The notes under the pieces: model-generated
Told to the model about the DNA's origin: nothing
The model's database searches: none
The model's input: only the letters and a program-made list of their open reading frames with translations
Shown: positions 13,423-15,624 of the stretch, in pieces
Position numbering within the stretch: position 1 is the first letter of the stretch
How the letters are laid out: every line of letters starts with the position of its first letter
From: DATJFH01 sp035495815
Lineage (GTDB): Bacteria; Acidobacteriota; Terriglobia; Bryobacterales; Bryobacteraceae
Length of the DNA stretch: 15,624 nt
Assembly: GCA_035495815.1 (NCBI GenBank)
Contig: DATJFH010000359.1
Coordinates: 1 to 15,624 of the forward strand
Reading direction: 5' to 3'
Program-made: the position numbers and the translations under genes

Positions 13423-14976
13423 TTACCGGTTTCCCCGCCAGAATCCCCAGCGCTGCGGCCGTTGAGAGCCGTCGCCCGGGATCCCCTGCTGCATGCCGTC
13501 ACCGGACTCCTGCGACTTCGGCTCGGATTTCACGATGTTTTGGGGCGGCGGCGCGGGTGAAGCCAGACGTGGCTCCTTGCGCTGCTTGTCGGCTTCCGTG
13601 GGCTTCTTTTCAGCCGGTTCGGTGGCGGTTGCCAGCGCGGAAAGCGAATTGATGGTGACCGTCAAAGGAGATCCCGCAGCCGTATTACCGGATGCCGCCG
13701 CCGGAGGCGCGGGTGTCACCGCTGCCGTCGCCGGAACGGCAGGCGCCGCCGGACGCTGGGCCGCCGTCACCGCGGCTGCCGGAGACGCCGGAACAGCCGG
13801 AGGCGGAGGCGGAGGCGCCGGTACGGTCGCCGCCGGAGCCGCCGTCACCGGCTGAGGAGCGGCCGGAGTGGGCGGGGTCGGCTGAACGACCGGTTTCTTC
13901 TCTACCGTCGGGGCGGAGGACTGCGCCGGAGCAGCCGCCGGCACAGGAGCCGGCACAGGAGCCGGTGTGACGGCCGGAGCCGGCTTCGGCTTCTCCGCGG
14001 CCGCCTGCGCGGGAGTCGGAGCCGCTGCCGGAGCCGGAACAGGAGCCGGTTTCTTGTCGGCCGCGGCAGCCGGAGCGGCAACCGGCGCAGCCGCGGGCTT
14101 CTCAGGAGACTTCTCCACTACCACTTTTTTTTCCACCGGCTTCTCGGCCGGGGCCGCCGTCTTGGTCTCTGCCGCCGGGGACGGTTTGTTCTCGGCCGCA
14201 GCCGCAGGCCTTGCTTCGGCCGCCGCAGCCGGCTTGGCCTCGACCGCCGGAGCCGCCGGTTTCATTTCTACTGCCGGCGCCGTGGGTTTGGCGGAAACCG
14301 CTGTTACCGGCTTCGACGCCGCCGGCGCCTTGCCCGCCGCCGCCACCGAGAGCTTGCCGCGCGACGCCGCCACGAACAGCGGCTTGCTGTACGTTTGCGT
14401 GATCGTCGTCTCCAGCGCCATCCAGCTGTCGTCGTCAATCCGGTCCAGGTTCTCCACGAATTGAAGCAGATCCGTCGTCGGATGTTTCAACCCCACGATC
14501 GCTTCCGTCTCCGGATGCCGCTGCGGCCATGCCACCGCCGATACCGCGCTCCGCAGCTCGCCGACCTTCGCGAGGCACTCCTGCAGCGGTTTGAAATCCC
14601 CTGTCTCCCGATGAATGATCGAGAGCACCCGGTCCAGAATCGCCAGCGCGTTCGCCCGCTCTCCGTCGATCGAGAACTTTGCCTCCTCGGCGACCGCCGA
14701 CGCCTTCAACAACCCATCCATCGTCGCGATCGAAACCAGTTCCCCCAGCTTCGGCAATGGCGAAACCAGCATCGCCGTGGCGTGGCCGTGCACCGCCGCC
14801 CGGACATTCTCGAAGCTCGCGCGCGACGCCGAGATCTGTTCGAGCAGGCTCTCCGAGGGGTTTACGCCCGGAGCCGTTACTTCTTTCGCAACTTCCGACA
14901 GGCGTGCGCCCAGGTCGGCGAATACTTTGCCCAGAGCAGACAGCTCCTGTTCGAGTTGCTTATACTTGTAATCCAT
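13423..14976 (-). CDS. Helical-head, Ala/Pro-rich-tail protein of unknown function
   Basis: A 517-residue protein that I do not recognise. Residues 1-210 are mostly helical, starting with a coiled-coil-like MDYKYKQLEQELSALGKVFADLG and containing two further helical stretches (LLEQISASRASFENVRAAVHGHA; ILDRVLSIIHRETGDFKPLQECLAKVG), and a WPQRHPETEAIVGL segment. Residues 215-470 are low complexity: Ala, Pro, Val and Glu-Lys units such as KPAAPAVE and APVPAPVPAAA. The end is charged and finishes QRWGFWRGNR. There is no signal peptide, so it is likely cytoplasmic, or else exported by other means. Such tails often span distance or bind partners; that is inference. ATG at 14974-14976 is supported by aaggag 8 bases upstream. 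It stands alone between two terminator-like hairpins. Confidence 0.72.
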   Translation of the reverse strand: MDYKYKQLEQELSALGKVFADLGARLSEVAKEVTAPGVNPSESLLEQISASRASFENVRAAVHGHATAMLVSPLPKLGELVSIATMDGLLKASAVAEEAKFSIDGERANALAILDRVLSIIHRETGDFKPLQECLAKVGELRSAVSAVAWPQRHPETEAIVGLKHPTTDLLQFVENLDRIDDDSWMALETTITQTYSKPLFVAASRGKLSVAAAGKAPAASKPVTAVSAKPTAPAVEMKPAAPAVEAKPAAAAEARPAAAAENKPSPAAETKTAAPAEKPVEKKVVVEKSPEKPAAAPVAAPAAAADKKPAPVPAPAAAPTPAQAAAEKPKPAPAVTPAPVPAPVPAAAPAQSSAPTVEKKPVVQPTPPTPAAPQPVTAAPAATVPAPPPPPPAVPASPAAAVTAAQRPAAPAVPATAAVTPAPPAAASGNTAAGSPLTVTINSLSALATATEPAEKKPTEADKQRKEPRLASPAPPPQNIVKSEPKSQESGDGMQQGIPGDGSQRPQRWGFWRGNR

Positions 14977-15005
14977 TCAAGAAGCTCCTTGTGAAGGTAA
15001 TAAAC

Positions 15006-15034
15006 AGTATCGCGGAAGCTGCTTCTTGCGCCAA
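15006..15034 (-). promoter_or_regulatory. Candidate promoter of the Ala/Pro-rich gene
   Basis: TTGGCG (15029-15034) and GATACT (15006-15011) on the minus strand with a 17-base gap, four of six matches each, about 30 bases before the ATG. Confidence 0.35.
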
Positions 15035-15062
15035 TGCCTGTTGACCTTAGTAGACTTAGCGG

Positions 15063-15081
15063 AAAAACCTCATTCCTGAGG
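15063..15081 (-). terminator. Terminator after the glycosyltransferase gene
   Basis: Minus strand: cctca (15077-15081) and tgagg (15068-15072) form a 5-bp stem with a GGAA loop, followed directly by TTTTT (15063-15067). The stem is short, but the position, 37 bases past the stop, fits. Confidence 0.55.
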
Positions 15082-15117
15082 GGTCTTCTTCTGGTACTTA
15101 AGTAATGTAGCGATTGT

Positions 15118-15624
15118 TTATCGGGCAGTACCTAGTTCCAGTCTCCGCTGTTGCATCCACTTGAGACGACCCTGGTACTCCTGGTACAGCGTGGCGAAGC
15201 CTGCCCAGTAATAACCGGCCACGAACAGCAGCAGAAAAGGTATGGCTAGGAAGTTATTCGATTCGATGGCGAACAGCACCATCCCCAGGAAGTAAGTGCC
15301 GAAGGCTACCTCGAAATACGGCAGCCATCCGCTCTTGCGGCGGTACTTCTTGATCTCCAGATTCATCGGACGCCCTTCGATGGCGTATTTGGGTGTCCGG
15401 ACAAAGCTGCTCTGAACCCCGAACAGCGCCTCGAGAACCGCCCTCGTATTAATGATGGTTAGTCCCACCCCCACTCCCATCAGCATCGGAAGCAGAAAAA
15501 TGGATCGCTTCCAGTTCCGAGGATAGAGCTCCCGTTGAGCAATCAGATAGAACGCGGAAATCGACCAGAACGAGGCGATGATCAGCGGCATGTCCAGGAA
15601 AAACATCTGGAACAGGCCCATGTA
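15118..15624 (-). CDS. Membrane glycosyltransferase family 2, C-terminal part
   Basis: The frame is open to the right edge of the window, so the N-terminal catalytic part is missing. The visible 168 residues hold membrane helices (LIIASFWSISAFYLIAQ; SIFLLPMLMGVGVGLTII; then after a loop FEVAFGTYFLGMVLFAI and FLAIPFLLLFVAGYYWAGF) and, between them, FVRTPKYAIEG and KKYRRKSGWLPYFE. That layout is the C-terminal membrane region of BcsA/PgaC-like processive glycosyltransferases, where the RTPKY segment follows the last catalytic helices. It would make or export a surface polysaccharide. It ends at TAA 15118-15120. The ATG near 15621 is internal (MGLFQMFF, in place of the usual YMHLFQVFF), not the true start. 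The family call is good; the sugar is unknown. Confidence 0.75.
   Translation of the reverse strand, partial: YMGLFQMFFLDMPLIIASFWSISAFYLIAQRELYPRNWKRSIFLLPMLMGVGVGLTIINTRAVLEALFGVQSSFVRTPKYAIEGRPMNLEIKKYRRKSGWLPYFEVAFGTYFLGMVLFAIESNNFLAIPFLLLFVAGYYWAGFATLYQEYQGRLKWMQQRRLELGTAR

Noticed and set aside
13967..14464. Plus-strand Ala/Gly-rich frame resembling a PE-PGRS or silk-like protein
   Set aside because: It is the complement of the Ala/Pro-rich gene; the minus-strand frame has a ribosome site, promoter and terminator.

Overview
The window looks like a chromosomal piece of an Acidobacteriota genome, most likely of the Bryobacterales/Solibacter type. The evidence is high GC, a large Oar-like TonB-dependent receptor with the carboxypeptidase-like N-terminal extension, a GAF protein, a Ycf48-like propeller, a JAB-type protein and a lone HipA-like kinase, all of which read like proteins known from that group. 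This placement rests on recognising families, not on a search.

Left part (1-3488): a TonB-dependent receptor locus that has been rearranged. The plug domain of one receptor copy (1-277) is joined, out of frame, to the N-terminal region of a second, nearly complete receptor that runs to 3488. The 277 bases recur at 594-870 with about 19 differences, all silent. The second receptor therefore has no start or signal peptide of its own.

3512-6166: a broken minus-strand gene for a JAB/MPN-like membrane protein (two frameshifts, and Arg in place of the two metal-binding His) faces a plus-strand pair across a 100-base divergent promoter region. The pair is a GAF-domain protein followed by an exported Ycf48/BNR-type propeller protein, 7 bases apart.

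6167-6898: about 730 bases with no credible protein gene. The stretch from about 6324 to 6858 folds, on paper, into a series of helices, including a 13-bp hairpin with a GGAA loop and a nested hairpin with a GAAA loop. The G-U pairs and GNRA loops make sense only for plus-strand RNA. I propose an unassigned structured non-coding RNA; this is the most interesting item in the window.

6899-10017: two minus-strand genes (exported DUF1080/LamG-like protein; class IV aminotransferase) diverge from two coupled plus-strand genes (exported heavy-metal-associated-domain protein starting at TTG, and a ThiO-like glycine oxidase whose ATG overlaps the preceding stop).

10045-15624: a minus-strand run holding a stand-alone HipA-like kinase, a histone-H1-like Lys/Ala repeat protein with an acidic head, an MltD-like lytic transglycosylase lipoprotein with a basic Lys/Ala tail, a 517-residue protein with a helical head and a very long Ala/Pro-rich tail, and the C-terminal part of a membrane glycosyltransferase cut by the window edge. 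Each of these has its own candidate promoter or hairpin, so they are probably separate transcription units, with a common theme of envelope and low-complexity charged proteins.
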